Shown: positions 34,902 through 43,415 of the stretch, one piece after another
How the letters are laid out: every line of letters starts with the position of its first letter
How positions within the stretch are numbered: position 1 is the first letter of the stretch
Assembly: GCF_008087085.1 (NCBI RefSeq)
Contig: NZ_VIYJ01000002.1
Location: 372,001-436,000, forward strand
Direction of reading: 5' to 3'
DNA from: Nocardioides rubriscoriae
GTDB lineage: Bacteria > Actinomycetota > Actinomycetes > Propionibacteriales > Nocardioidaceae
DNA length: 64,000 bases
Notes under the pieces: generated by a model
What the model saw: the letters and a program-made list of their open reading frames with translations, nothing else
What the model was told of the DNA's origin: nothing
Database searches by the model: none
Program-made: the position numbers and the translations under genes

Positions 34902-35945
34902 ATGAAACTTGGACTGCAGCTGGGTTACTGGGGCGCGCAGCCGCCCTCGGGCGTCGAGGAGCTCGTCGCGGCCGCCGAGGAGTCGGGCTTCGACGCGATC
35001 TTCACCGCCGAGGCGTGGGGCTCCGACGCGTTCACGCCGCTCACGTGGTGGGGCCGCGGCACCTCGCGCGTGCGGCTCGGCACCTCGATCGTGCAGATGT
35101 CGGGTCGCGCCCCGACCTCGATCGCCATGCACGCCCTGACCCTCGACCACCTCACCGGCGGACGGGTCATCCTCGGCATGGGCGTCTCGGGCCCGCAGGT
35201 CGTCGAGGGGTGGTACGGGCAGCCCTTCCAGAAGCCGCTGGCCCGCACCCGCGAGGTCGTCGACATCATCCGCCAGGTGCTGGCCCGCGAGGCCCCGGTG
35301 ACCAACGACGGGCCGCACTACTCGCTGCCCTACACCGGGCCCGGCGCCGTCGGCCTGGGCAAGCCGCTCAAGCCGATCGTGCACCCGTTGCGCTCCGACA
35401 TCCCGATCTGGCTGGGCGCCGAGGGCCCCAAGAACGTCGCCCAGACCGCCGAGATCGCCGACGGCTGGATCCCGATCTTCTACACCCCCAAGTCGGCTGC
35501 GATGTACCAGCCGTGGCTCGACGAGGGCTTCGCGCGGCCGGGGGCCCGGCGTACGCGGGCCGACTTCGAGATCGCCGCGACCTGCCACCTGCAGATCTGC
35601 GACACCCCGGAGATCACGCAGCTGGTCGTCGACGCGCTCAAGCCGTCGGTCTCGCTCTACATGGGCGGCATGGGGGCGGCCGAGGCCAACTTCCACAACC
35701 AGGTCTTCGTGCGGATGGGCTTCGAGGACCTCGCCGCCCAGGTGCAGAAGCTCTACCTCGAGGGACGCAAGGACGAGGCGACCGCGCTGATCCCCGACGA
35801 CCTGGTCCACGACCTCCACATCATCGGCTCGCCCGAGGAGGTCAAGGACAAGGTCGCCGCCTGGGAGGCCACCGGCGTCACGACGTTGCTGCTCTCCTTC
35901 CGCGACGCCGCCGAGCTGCGCCGGGTCGCCGAGCTGCTGGCCTAG
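34902..35945 (+). CDS. LLM-class F420-dependent oxidoreductase (Rv3520c-like)
   Basis: A 347-residue protein starting at ATG 34902 (MKLGLQLGYWGAQPPSG). It has the luciferase-like TIM barrel: ELVAAAEESGFDAIFTAEAW, TWWGRGTSRVRLGTSIVQMS, LTGGRVILGMGVSGPQVVEG, and IPIWLGAEGPKNVAQTAEIA. Such actinobacterial enzymes normally use coenzyme F420. In M. tuberculosis Rv3520c is in the KstR region opposite Rv3521, as here; its exact step in sterol catabolism is unknown. Its TAG shares CTAG with the stop of the convergent yidC. Confidence 0.85.
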   Translation: MKLGLQLGYWGAQPPSGVEELVAAAEESGFDAIFTAEAWGSDAFTPLTWWGRGTSRVRLGTSIVQMSGRAPTSIAMHALTLDHLTGGRVILGMGVSGPQVVEGWYGQPFQKPLARTREVVDIIRQVLAREAPVTNDGPHYSLPYTGPGAVGLGKPLKPIVHPLRSDIPIWLGAEGPKNVAQTAEIADGWIPIFYTPKSAAMYQPWLDEGFARPGARRTRADFEIAATCHLQICDTPEITQLVVDALKPSVSLYMGGMGAAEANFHNQVFVRMGFEDLAAQVQKLYLEGRKDEATALIPDDLVHDLHIIGSPEEVKDKVAAWEATGVTTLLLSFRDAAELRRVAELLA

Positions 35946-36742
35946 GCGTCGGGCGCCCACCGCGCCGCGGCGGGGGAGCCCGGCGTCGGGAAGAAGCGCC
36001 ACACGACGGCCGACTGGCTGAACGTCCACACCGCCCCGCAGGCCCAGTAGAACAGCAGTGCGACGGGCACGACGGTGCCGGCCAGGAGCATGCCCCCGGC
36101 CGACATGAACGGCACGATGCGCTGGGCGCTGGCCATCGCCTCGGGCAGGTCGGTCGCCGCGGAGTTGGGCTGCACCAGGAAGCGCTGGGTGGCGAAGGAC
36201 AGCACGGCGGCGGTGCCGGCGAGGCCGAGGACGACGGCCAGGTGCGCCGCGCCGGCACCGGTGTAGCCGTGGCTGGTGAGGTGCACGCCGGCGATGGTCG
36301 CGCGGGCCAGTGACTCGACCTGCCCGGCGTCGAGGGCGCCGACGGCCTGGCCGTCGGCGACGTTGCGCAGCAGGTGGTAGAGCGCGATCCAGATCGGGAT
36401 CTGCAGCAGCACCGGCAGGCAGCCGAGCCGCGAGACGCCGTGCTCGGCGGAGACCGCGCGGCGCTCCTCCATCATGGCGCGGATGCTCTCGGCGTCGGTC
36501 CTGCCCTTGTAGCGCTCGGCGAGCTCCTTGAGGTGGGGTCGGGCGCGCGACGACGCGTGCGCCATCTTCACCGTGTGGACCGTCAGTGGCAGCAGCAGCG
36601 TGCGCACCACCACGACGACGGCCGCGATCGACAGGCACCAGGTGGCGCCCGACGACGCGTCCGCGCCGAGGCTGGTCAGGCCGGTGTGGACGCCGGCCAC
36701 GACGGCGGCGAGGGCGTGCTGGACGGGTTCGAGCAGGGACAC
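35942..36742 (-). CDS. yidC: YidC/Oxa1-family membrane insertase, probable second copy
   Basis: A 266-residue protein starting at GTG 36742, 8 nt after AGGAG. Oxa1 core: first helix WCLSIAAVVVVVRTLLLPL, a cytoplasmic loop (SRARPHLKELAERYKGRT), GVSRLGCLPVLLQIPIWIAL and later helices AVVLGLAGTAAVLSFATQRF and MLLAGTVVPVALLFYWACG. It lacks a long periplasmic domain and a basic C-tail. Insertases of this class place membrane proteins from the ribosome or SecYEG. It is not in the rnpA-yidC-jag locus, so it is inferred to be an accessory copy. Its SD is buried in a long-range stem (see 36748-36834). Confidence 0.88.
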   Translation of the reverse strand: MSLLEPVQHALAAVVAGVHTGLTSLGADASSGATWCLSIAAVVVVVRTLLLPLTVHTVKMAHASSRARPHLKELAERYKGRTDAESIRAMMEERRAVSAEHGVSRLGCLPVLLQIPIWIALYHLLRNVADGQAVGALDAGQVESLARATIAGVHLTSHGYTGAGAAHLAVVLGLAGTAAVLSFATQRFLVQPNSAATDLPEAMASAQRIVPFMSAGGMLLAGTVVPVALLFYWACGAVWTFSQSAVVWRFFPTPGSPAAARWAPDA

Positions 36743-36747
36743 GACAG

Positions 36748-36834
36748 GGGCTCCTGGGGTCGGGCGGGGCGGACGTCATCTGCCCACCGCTGACCCCTCG
36801 GGGCCGGGTGGGCGTCAGCGAGTCCCAGGAGCCC
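36748..36834 (-). promoter_or_regulatory. Shine-Dalgarno-sequestering stem linking the upstream ORF to yidC
   Basis: On the mRNA, GGGCTCCTGGG (complement of 36824-36834) pairs perfectly over 11 bp with CCCAGGAGCCC (complement of 36748-36758). The second arm contains the yidC ribosome-binding site AGGAG. The first arm is the coding sequence of R-A-P-G at the end of the upstream ORF. The 65-nt loop holds two mutually exclusive inner stems: CGCTGAC/GTCAGCG (36788-36794 with 36814-36820, covering the stop codon) and GCCCACC/GGTGGGC (36782-36788 with 36807-36813). A ribosome held at RAPG would block the first arm and free the SD. Confidence 0.7.
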
Positions 36835-37126
36835 GGGGGCGCAGCGGGTGGTGCGTGGGGTCGGTGGCCCGGGTGGCGAGCACGATCGGCACCGGCCGGC
36901 GCGTCGAGAGCCGTGCCGACGCCGTGAGGACACCCAGCCGCCCGCCCTCGTGGGCGGTGCGCAGCAGGGCGGCCAGGGCCACGGCGAGCACGGCTCCGGT
37001 GAGGGTCGCGGTGCCGTCGAGCCCGGCGGCCAGGGTCGGCAGCAGGAAGGCGAGGCTGCCGGTCAGGACGGCCACGGCCGCGAGCAGGGCGTCGCGCGCA
37101 CGCGTCGTACCCCCGGTCCCGGCCAT
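36815..37126 (-). CDS. Candidate YidC-coupled arrest peptide (DUF6412-like membrane protein)
   Basis: A 103-residue ORF from ATG 37126, 6 nt after TACGCT on the complement. Two hydrophobic segments, LLAAVAVLTGSLAFLLPTLA and TLTGAVLAVALAALL, are followed by a basic cytosolic tail ending HPLRPRAPGTR-stop. R-A-P-P-like sequences near the C-terminus are a published hallmark of ribosome-stalling peptides encoded upstream of sec/yidC genes, and here the RAPG lies two residues before the end. The next gene is a yidC paralogue whose SD is masked by pairing with the RAPG codons. Position, membrane anchor and C-terminal motif all match the MifM/VemP-type sensor design. Stalling itself is inferred. Confidence 0.65.
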   Translation of the reverse strand: MAGTGGTTRARDALLAAVAVLTGSLAFLLPTLAAGLDGTATLTGAVLAVALAALLRTAHEGGRLGVLTASARLSTRRPVPIVLATRATDPTHHPLRPRAPGTR

Positions 37127-37178
37127 GGCCAGAGCGTACGGGGTGGGCGCGCGGACACGGACCCTCCGTGACAGGAAC

Positions 37179-37196
37179 TGGAACACGTTCTAGTCT
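37179..37196 (+). promoter_or_regulatory. KstR operator and -10 of fadD8-like gene
   Basis: TGGAACACGTTCTA (37179-37192) matches the KstR pattern. Its last two bases start the -10 TAGTCT (37191-37196), and the ATG at 37204 follows after 7 nt. The same arrangement precedes fadD19. Confidence 0.88.
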
Positions 37197-37203
37197 CGCC
37201 CTC

Positions 37204-38808
37204 ATGCCCGCTACCTCGGCCGACCACGACCTGCGCACCCCGACCCACAACGGCAACCTCATGGTCGCCGCGCTCAAGCGCCACCGCGACAAGCCGGTGA
37301 TGTACCTCGGCGACACGACCCTCACCGGGGGCGAGGTCGCGCAGCGCATCAGCCAGTACGTGCAGGCCTTCGAGGCGCTCGGCGCCGGCGCCGGCACCGC
37401 CGGGGCGCTGCTGGCCCTCAACCGGCCCGAGGTGCTGTTCATCATCGGCGCCGGGCAGACCCAGGGCTACCGGCGCACGTCGCTGCACCCCCTCGGCAGC
37501 GCTGACGACCACGCCTACGTCATCAACGACGCCGGCATCACCACGCTGACCATCGACCCCTACTTCACCGAGCGCGCCCTCGCGCTGCTCGACAAGTGCC
37601 CCGGGCTGACCGACGTCTTCACCATCGGGCCCGTGCCGCCCGAGCTCGAGGGCCGTGCCACCGACCTCACCGCCAAGGCCGCCGAGTTCGAGCCGCAGCC
37701 CCTGACGGCCGCGACGCTGCCGCCCGACCACATCGTGTCGATCACCTACACCGGCGGCACGACCGGCAAGCCCAAGGGCGTCATCGGCACGTCGCAGGCG
37801 ATGGCCACCATGACCCAGGTGATGCTCAGCGAGTGGGAGTGGCCCGAGGAGCCGCGCTTCTTGATGTGCACCCCGCTGTCGCACGCGGGCGCTGCGTTCT
37901 TCACCCCGACCGTCATCAAGGGCGGGTCGCTCTACGTGCTCGCGCGCTTCGACCCGGCCGAGGTGCTGCGCACCATCGAGGAGCAGAAGATCACCGCGAC
38001 GATGCTCGTGCCGTCGATGCTCTACGCGCTGATGGACCACCCCGACTCGCACACGCGTGACCTGTCGAGCCTCGAGACCGTCTACTACGGCGCCTCGGCG
38101 ATCAACCCGGTCCGCCTCAAGGAGGCGATCGAGCGCTTCGGCCCGATCTTCGCCCAGTACTACGGTCAGTCCGAGGCCCCGATGGCGATCACCTACCTCG
38201 CCAAGAAGGACCACGTGACGGGCGGCGACGCCCGCCTCGCCTCCTGCGGCCGTCCCTCGGCGTTCGTGCGTACGGCGCTGCTCGGCGAGGACGGGCAGCC
38301 CGTCCCGGTCGGCGAGCCGGGCGAGATCTGCGTGTCGGGATCACTGCTCTCGGGCGGCTACTGGAACCTGCCCGACGAGACGGCCGAGACCTACCGGGCC
38401 GACGGGTGGATGCACACCGGCGACGTGGCCCGCGAGGACGAGGACGGCTTCTGGTACATCGTCGACCGCACCAAGGACATGATCGTCACCGGTGGCTTCA
38501 ACGTCTTCCCGCGCGAGGTCGAGGACGTCGTCGCCGAGCACCCTGCGGTCGCCCAGGTCGGCGTCATCGGAACCCCGCACGAGAAGTTCGGCGAGGCCGT
38601 CACCGCCATCGTCGTGCTGCGCGAGGGCCACGAGCTGACCGACGAGGTGGTCGCGGAGATCCAGGAGATGGTCAAGGAGCGCAAGGGATCGGTGCAGGTG
38701 CCCAAGCAGGTCATCGCCACCGAGGCGCTGCCGCTCACCGGTCTGGGCAAGCCCGACAAGAAGGCGTTGCGCGCGCAGTACTGGACGGGGGAGCGCTCGG
38801 TCGGCTGA
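37204..38808 (+). CDS. fadD8: Acyl-CoA ligase, FadD8-like, KstR-controlled
   Basis: A 534-residue ANL ligase. ATG 37204 is chosen because it lies 7 nt after the -10; an upstream GTG at 37168 would precede the promoter. Motifs: ITYTGGTTGKPKGVIGTSQA for ATP, YYGQSEAPMAITYL, DGWMHTGDVAREDEDGFWYI and the catalytic-Lys region GLGKPDKKALRA. The N-terminus (TPTHNGNLMVAALKRHRDKP) closely resembles mycobacterial FadD8. The KstR site argues that it activates a sterol side-chain acid or related lipid in this organism. Confidence 0.82.
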   Translation: MPATSADHDLRTPTHNGNLMVAALKRHRDKPVMYLGDTTLTGGEVAQRISQYVQAFEALGAGAGTAGALLALNRPEVLFIIGAGQTQGYRRTSLHPLGSADDHAYVINDAGITTLTIDPYFTERALALLDKCPGLTDVFTIGPVPPELEGRATDLTAKAAEFEPQPLTAATLPPDHIVSITYTGGTTGKPKGVIGTSQAMATMTQVMLSEWEWPEEPRFLMCTPLSHAGAAFFTPTVIKGGSLYVLARFDPAEVLRTIEEQKITATMLVPSMLYALMDHPDSHTRDLSSLETVYYGASAINPVRLKEAIERFGPIFAQYYGQSEAPMAITYLAKKDHVTGGDARLASCGRPSAFVRTALLGEDGQPVPVGEPGEICVSGSLLSGGYWNLPDETAETYRADGWMHTGDVAREDEDGFWYIVDRTKDMIVTGGFNVFPREVEDVVAEHPAVAQVGVIGTPHEKFGEAVTAIVVLREGHELTDEVVAEIQEMVKERKGSVQVPKQVIATEALPLTGLGKPDKKALRAQYWTGERSVG

Positions 38809-38891
38809 GCGACCCACGGTCTGTCGCGTGTGGCAGTCTGTGCCTGCACCTTGACAACAGGTGACGGGCAGCAATCTCGGGAGGAACGCAC

Positions 38892-41003
38892 ATGCGACCA
38901 CGACACGGTTCGTCACGCCCCGCAGGGGACTGGTCGCCGGGGGTGATGGGGCGCCGTCGAGGCCTGCTGGCCGACGCGCTCGTGCTGCTCACCGTCGTGC
39001 TCGGTGGCGTCGGTGTCGGCGCCGTCACCGGACCCGCCACCGCGGCGGCTGCGGCCGTGCCCGTCGCCGGCGTGGCGGCGCAGCCGACGCAGCCCACGCA
39101 GCCGGTGAGGAGGACCCCGCCGGCCCCGGACCTCGGGTCCCACGTCACGGTCTTCGACCCCAGCATGCCGACCGCGCAGATCCAGGCGAAGGCCGACGCC
39201 ATCTGGGCGGCTCAGGTCGACGACGAGATGGGCAGCAACCGCTACGCCCTGTTGTTCGCGCCGGGGACCTACGGCACCGACGCACAACCCCTGCAGATCA
39301 AGGTCGGGTACTACACCGAGGTCGCCGGACTGGGCGCGTCCCCGGGCGACGTCACCATCAACGGCAAGGTCGAGGTCCGCAACCGCTGCTTCGACGACGA
39401 CCCGGAGTTCACCGGTTGCTTCGCGCTCAACAACTTCTGGCGCGGCCTGTCCAACCTGACGATCAAGGTCAACGGCGCCGGCCAGGACGGCTGCAGCGCC
39501 TCGGCCAACTTCTGGGCCGTCTCCCAGGCGGTCTCGATGCGCCGGGTGGACGTCACCGGCGGCAACCTCTCGCTGATGGACTACTGCACCAGCCCCTCGT
39601 TCGCGAGCGGCGGCTTCATGGCGGACTCCCGGGCCGGCCTGGTCATCAACGGCTCCCAGCAGCAGTGGTACGCGCGGAACTCCGACGTGGGTGTCTGGAC
39701 GAACGCCGTGTGGAACCAGGTGTTCTCCGGCATGTCCTTCGCCGACCCCGGGGCCGCACCCCAGGATGCCGACTACCCCGATCCTCCCTACACCGTGCTC
39801 GAGAAGACACCGCTCAGCCGGGAGAAGCCCTACCTCTTCGTCGACGCCCGGGGCGCCTGGCAGGTGCGGGTCCCCTCGGCGCGCACCAACACCAGCGGTG
39901 TCAGCTGGGCCAACGGGACGACGCCCGGCCGGACGATCGCGCTGCGCGACTTCTTCGTCGCACGACCGGGCGACTCGGTCCGCGAGATCAACACGCAGCT
40001 GGCCCGCGGCAAGAACCTCCTGCTGACCCCGGGTCTCTACGACACGGCCCGCAGTATCGAGGTCAAACGGGCCGGCACCGTCGTGCTCGGCATCGGGTTG
40101 CCGACGTTGACCGCGGTCGGCGGTGCCACCCCGATGACGATCGCCGACAAGCCGGGGATCGTCGTGGCCGGTGTGACCATCGACGCCGGTCGCGTCGAGT
40201 CGCCGGCGCTCCTGCGGGTCGGCAAGCGCAACCACGACAGGCGCGGGTCCCGCCACGCACCGGGCCGATCGAACGACCCGATCACGCTCTCCGACGTCTA
40301 CTTCCGCGTCGGCGGACCCCACGTCGGCAAGGTCGACGTGGCGCTGGTGGTCAACAGCGACGACGTGCTGATCGACCACACCTGGGTGTGGCGCGCCGAC
40401 CACGGCGTCGAGGGCTTCCCCACCGTCCCCACCGACGTCGCCGACAGCGACTTCGGTGACACTGCTCGGTGGGCGACCAACACGGGCCGCAACGGCCTGG
40501 TCGTCAACGGTGACGACGTCACCGCGACGGGGCTGTTCGTGGAGCACTTCCAGGAGTACAACACGATCTGGAACGGCGAGAACGGCCGCGTGCTGCTCTA
40601 CCAGAACGAGCTCCCCTACGACCCGCCGACGCAGGCCGACTGGACGCAGCCCGACGGAACGCTCGGCTGGGCCGGCTACAAGGTCGCCGACGACGTCGAG
40701 GTCCACCACCTGTGGGGTGGAGGGGTCTACGTCTTCAACCGACTCGACCCCACCGTCGTCACCGAGAACGGCTTCGAGGTCCCCGACGCGCCAGGGGTGG
40801 TCCTCACCCACGTCATGACGAAGAACCTCAGCGGACCGGGCACCATCAACCACGTCGTCAACGGGGCCGGGGACGCGGTCGACGGGATCCTGCCGTGCGC
40901 CACCCCGCCCGACGACCCCGCCAACTGTGGTCCGGACAAGGCGCAGTTCGAGCCGCCGAGCTACGTCATCAGCTATCGGGACGGGGTCGCGGTCCTGCCG
41001 TGA
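38892..41003 (+). CDS. Secreted right-handed beta-helix protein
   Basis: A 703-residue protein from ATG 38892, preceded by GGGAGGAA. The signal segment GLLADALVLLTVVLGGVGVG is followed by an Ala/Pro/Thr/Gln-rich linker (QPTQPTQPVRR). The mature part has repeated short strands typical of pectate-lyase-like helices (GLSNLTIKVNGAG, NGLVVNGDDVTATGLFVEHF, DDVEVHHLWGGGVYVFNR). Homologues in actinobacteria are often labelled adenylyl cyclase with no support from the fold. It is probably an extracellular polysaccharide-acting or structural protein. Confidence 0.7.
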   Translation: MRPRHGSSRPAGDWSPGVMGRRRGLLADALVLLTVVLGGVGVGAVTGPATAAAAAVPVAGVAAQPTQPTQPVRRTPPAPDLGSHVTVFDPSMPTAQIQAKADAIWAAQVDDEMGSNRYALLFAPGTYGTDAQPLQIKVGYYTEVAGLGASPGDVTINGKVEVRNRCFDDDPEFTGCFALNNFWRGLSNLTIKVNGAGQDGCSASANFWAVSQAVSMRRVDVTGGNLSLMDYCTSPSFASGGFMADSRAGLVINGSQQQWYARNSDVGVWTNAVWNQVFSGMSFADPGAAPQDADYPDPPYTVLEKTPLSREKPYLFVDARGAWQVRVPSARTNTSGVSWANGTTPGRTIALRDFFVARPGDSVREINTQLARGKNLLLTPGLYDTARSIEVKRAGTVVLGIGLPTLTAVGGATPMTIADKPGIVVAGVTIDAGRVESPALLRVGKRNHDRRGSRHAPGRSNDPITLSDVYFRVGGPHVGKVDVALVVNSDDVLIDHTWVWRADHGVEGFPTVPTDVADSDFGDTARWATNTGRNGLVVNGDDVTATGLFVEHFQEYNTIWNGENGRVLLYQNELPYDPPTQADWTQPDGTLGWAGYKVADDVEVHHLWGGGVYVFNRLDPTVVTENGFEVPDAPGVVLTHVMTKNLSGPGTINHVVNGAGDAVDGILPCATPPDDPANCGPDKAQFEPPSYVISYRDGVAVLP

Positions 41004-41062
41004 GCTCCCGCACGGTGGTCTTGCGCGCACGCAACGGGTGAGGCGACCGGCGCGCGGCTCCT

Positions 41063-41464
41063 CTAACGTCGAGCCGTGCCTGATCTGCTCGTGGTGCCTG
41101 CCGGCCAGCGGCGCCTGCGCGTGGCGAGCCGCACGACCGCGGGGCGCGGTCCCCGCGGCGCGGAGCGCTGGACGCCGCGACGCCCCCACCACACCCACCA
41201 CGCCATCGACCAGGTGACCAGGGCGAACCCGAAGAGGAAGTCCTCGACCGGTGCCGTGCCGATGCGCCAGCCGATGATCGCGTCGGGGTCGTACACGAAG
41301 ACCCCGCGTGCGGTCAGCCACTGGTTGGTCACCAGCTGGAAGAACAGCACGATCGCGTACGCCGTCCAGAACGAGCGTCGGGTCAGCAGCCGCGTGCGCA
41401 GCACGACCAAGTCGAGCACGACGGTCGCGACGACGCCGAGCAGCACCGCCGTGGTGTGGGTCAC
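41063..41464 (-). CDS. crtYd: Lycopene cyclase subunit, CrtYd type (set 1)
   Basis: A 133-residue membrane protein starting at GTG 41464, overlapping crtYc as GTGA. Lycopene-cyclase domain: FFQLVTNQWLTARGVFVYD and IIGWRIGTAPVEDFLFGFAL, with three predicted helices. Heterodimeric CrtYc/CrtYd converts one or both psi ends of lycopene to beta rings. It ends with an Arg-rich tail. Confidence 0.85.
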   Translation of the reverse strand: MTHTTAVLLGVVATVVLDLVVLRTRLLTRRSFWTAYAIVLFFQLVTNQWLTARGVFVYDPDAIIGWRIGTAPVEDFLFGFALVTWSMAWWVWWGRRGVQRSAPRGPRPAVVRLATRRRRWPAGTTSRSGTARR

Positions 41465-41823
41465 GGGAGGTCCCGGTGGTGCTCCGGGGCCTCGACCTCG
41501 TCACCGACCGGCCACGACGGGCGGGTCGATCGCACGGCCTCGAGAGTCATGACCGAGGCCAGCGGCACCACGACGAAGAACAGCACCTCCTCGAGCGGCA
41601 GCCCCGCGGGCAGCACCAGCCCGAGCGTCTGGGAGGTGTCGAACCGCCAGTGCCCGGCTCGCGTCGCCGCGGCGTCCCACACCACGAACGGCACCCCGGC
41701 GCACAGCACGACCAGGCCGAGGCGACGCAGCCGGGCGTACACGCCCACGCGCAGCACCGACTCGAGCGGCAGCGTGGCGACGATGACGAAGACCAGCATG
41801 GCGACGTACGTCAGGTGCTGCAT
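41461..41823 (-). CDS. crtYc: Lycopene cyclase subunit, CrtYc type (set 1)
   Basis: A 120-residue membrane protein from ATG 41823. The typical core is PFVVWDAAATRAGHWRFD and the conserved PAGLPLEEVLFFVVVPLASV. It is the partner of the next gene and precedes it in a two-gene operon, divergent from the carotenoid-tailoring genes on the plus strand. Confidence 0.85.
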   Translation of the reverse strand: MQHLTYVAMLVFVIVATLPLESVLRVGVYARLRRLGLVVLCAGVPFVVWDAAATRAGHWRFDTSQTLGLVLPAGLPLEEVLFFVVVPLASVMTLEAVRSTRPSWPVGDEVEAPEHHRDLP

Positions 41824-41895
41824 GGCGCGATTCAACCGCGCCCGCTCCCGTGGCGGTATCGCCCTTTGGCGTGCGGCCGCGACGGTGGTTGCGCC

Positions 41896-42582
41896 GTGAG
41901 CCCGGTCGTCGACCTGCGGCTGTGGCACGTCGACCGGGTCGCCCCCGCGTTGGCCAGGATGGCCTCGGGGCGTCGCCACCTCCACGGCCGGCCCGGTCTG
42001 CGCTTCGCCAAGCTGCTGGGCACCGGCCGGGGCCGCACCTTCACCGTCGGCGACGCCGACCCGCACCACTGGGCCCTGCTGACGGTCTGGGACGACACCG
42101 CCTCGGCCGACGGCGGCCCCGACCCGCGGCTGCTCGGCCCCTGGGACGACGCCGCCACCGAGAGCCTGCGCGTGCGGATGACGCCGCTCACCTCGCGCGG
42201 GCGGTGGTCGGGACAGGCCCCGTTCGACGCACCACCCGGCAGCACGCGGAGCCACACCGGACCCGTGGCGGCGATCACCCGCGCGCGGCTGCGCCCCACG
42301 CGCGCGGTGTCGTTCTGGCGGGCCGTGCCGCCGGTCGTCGCCGACGTGGCCCGGGCGCCGGGCCTGCGGCTCGCAATCGGCGTCGGCGAGGCGCCGGTGC
42401 TGCTCCAGGGCACCTTCACCCTGTGGGACTCCGACCGGGCCCTGACCGACTTCGCCTACCGCACCGCCGCGCACCGCGACGTGGTGGCCCGCACCGAGCC
42501 GGCCCGCTGGTACGCCGAGGACCTCTTCGCCCGGCTGGCCGTGCACGAGGTCACCGGCACCTACCGAGGAGGTCGGCCGTGA
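41896..42582 (+). CDS. crtA: CrtA-like (spheroidene monooxygenase family) carotenoid ketolase
   Basis: A 228-residue protein from GTG 41896. The family pattern is recognisable: LRFAKLLGTGRGRTFTVGDA, HHWALLTVWDD and the C-terminal RWYAEDLFARLAVHEVTGTY. CrtA is a heme enzyme that inserts a keto group at C2 of acyclic or open carotenoid ends. It is the first gene of crtA-cruF-cruG-crtD, whose members overlap as GTGA, so they are tightly coupled. Which end group is oxidised here cannot be told from sequence. Confidence 0.7.
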   Translation: MSPVVDLRLWHVDRVAPALARMASGRRHLHGRPGLRFAKLLGTGRGRTFTVGDADPHHWALLTVWDDTASADGGPDPRLLGPWDDAATESLRVRMTPLTSRGRWSGQAPFDAPPGSTRSHTGPVAAITRARLRPTRAVSFWRAVPPVVADVARAPGLRLAIGVGEAPVLLQGTFTLWDSDRALTDFAYRTAAHRDVVARTEPARWYAEDLFARLAVHEVTGTYRGGRP

Positions 42583-43415
42583 GCGCCACCCGGTCGGCCC
42601 CCACCGCTGCGCCGACACGGGTCGACGCCGGCCGGTCGTGGCCACGCGCCGTGGTCGTCGCCCTCGCCGCGGCGGCGGTGCTCGTGCAGATGGCGTTCCC
42701 CTTCACCGACGGCGGGACGCTCGCGATGACCGCGGCCAGCGTGCTGCTCCTGGCCGGCGCCGCGATCGGCCACGCCCTGGTGACCCACGGGGTCCGGGCT
42801 GCGGCCGCCCTGGTGCTCGTCGCCGGTGGCGGCGGCCTGCTCGTCGAGGTGGTCGGCGTGCGCACCGGGGTGCCCTTCGGGGCCTACTCCTACGCCGGGA
42901 CGCTCGGGCCGCAAGTCGCCGGCGTACCCGTCCTGGTGCCGTTGGCGTGGGTGATGATGACCTGGCCGGCCCTGCACGTCGGCCGGCTGCTGGGTGGTGG
43001 CCACCGGGTCCGGACCGCGGTGGTCGGGGCGTGGGCGCTGGTCTCGTGGGACGTGTTCCTCGACCCGCAGATGGTCGACGACGGCCACTGGACCTGGGCC
43101 GACCCGCACCCGGCACTGCCGGGGGTCGAGGGCATCCCGCTCACCAACTTCGCCGGCTGGCTGCTCGTGTCGCTGCTCCTGTGCGCGGTGCTCGACCGGG
43201 TGGTCGGCCGTGCGCGACCGGTCCCGGTGGGCCTGGCCCGGCTGCCGCTGGCGGTCTACCTGTGGACCTACGCCAGCTCGGTGCTCGCGCACGCGGCGTT
43301 CTTCGGGCGCCCGTCGGTGGCGGTGGTCGGGTCCGTGGTCATGGGGGTGGTGGCGGTGCCGGTGGCCCTGCGGCGGGCCCTGCGACCCGCACCTCGGTCA
43401 GGCCGGCGTCCGTGA
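42579..43415 (+). CDS. cruF: CruF-type carotenoid 1'-hydratase
   Basis: A 278-residue polytopic membrane protein from GTG 42579, overlapping crtA. It is a carotenoid biosynthesis (PF04240-type) protein: VGVRTGVPFGAYSYAGTLGP, PLAWVMMTWPALHVGRLLGG, VSWDVFLDPQMVDDGHWTW and GIPLTNFAGWLLVSLLL. CruF hydrates the 1',2' double bond of gamma-carotene-like or bisanhydrobacterioruberin substrates. With crtD-like and cruG-like genes beside it, it suits synthesis of a 1'-hydroxy, glycosylated monocyclic carotenoid. Confidence 0.85.
   Translation: MSATRSAPTAAPTRVDAGRSWPRAVVVALAAAAVLVQMAFPFTDGGTLAMTAASVLLLAGAAIGHALVTHGVRAAAALVLVAGGGGLLVEVVGVRTGVPFGAYSYAGTLGPQVAGVPVLVPLAWVMMTWPALHVGRLLGGGHRVRTAVVGAWALVSWDVFLDPQMVDDGHWTWADPHPALPGVEGIPLTNFAGWLLVSLLLCAVLDRVVGRARPVPVGLARLPLAVYLWTYASSVLAHAAFFGRPSVAVVGSVVMGVVAVPVALRRALRPAPRSGRRP

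Noticed and set aside
37168-37203. Upstream GTG start for the fadD8-like gene
   Set aside because: It lies before the KstR operator and the -10; ATG 37204 fits the leaderless geometry.
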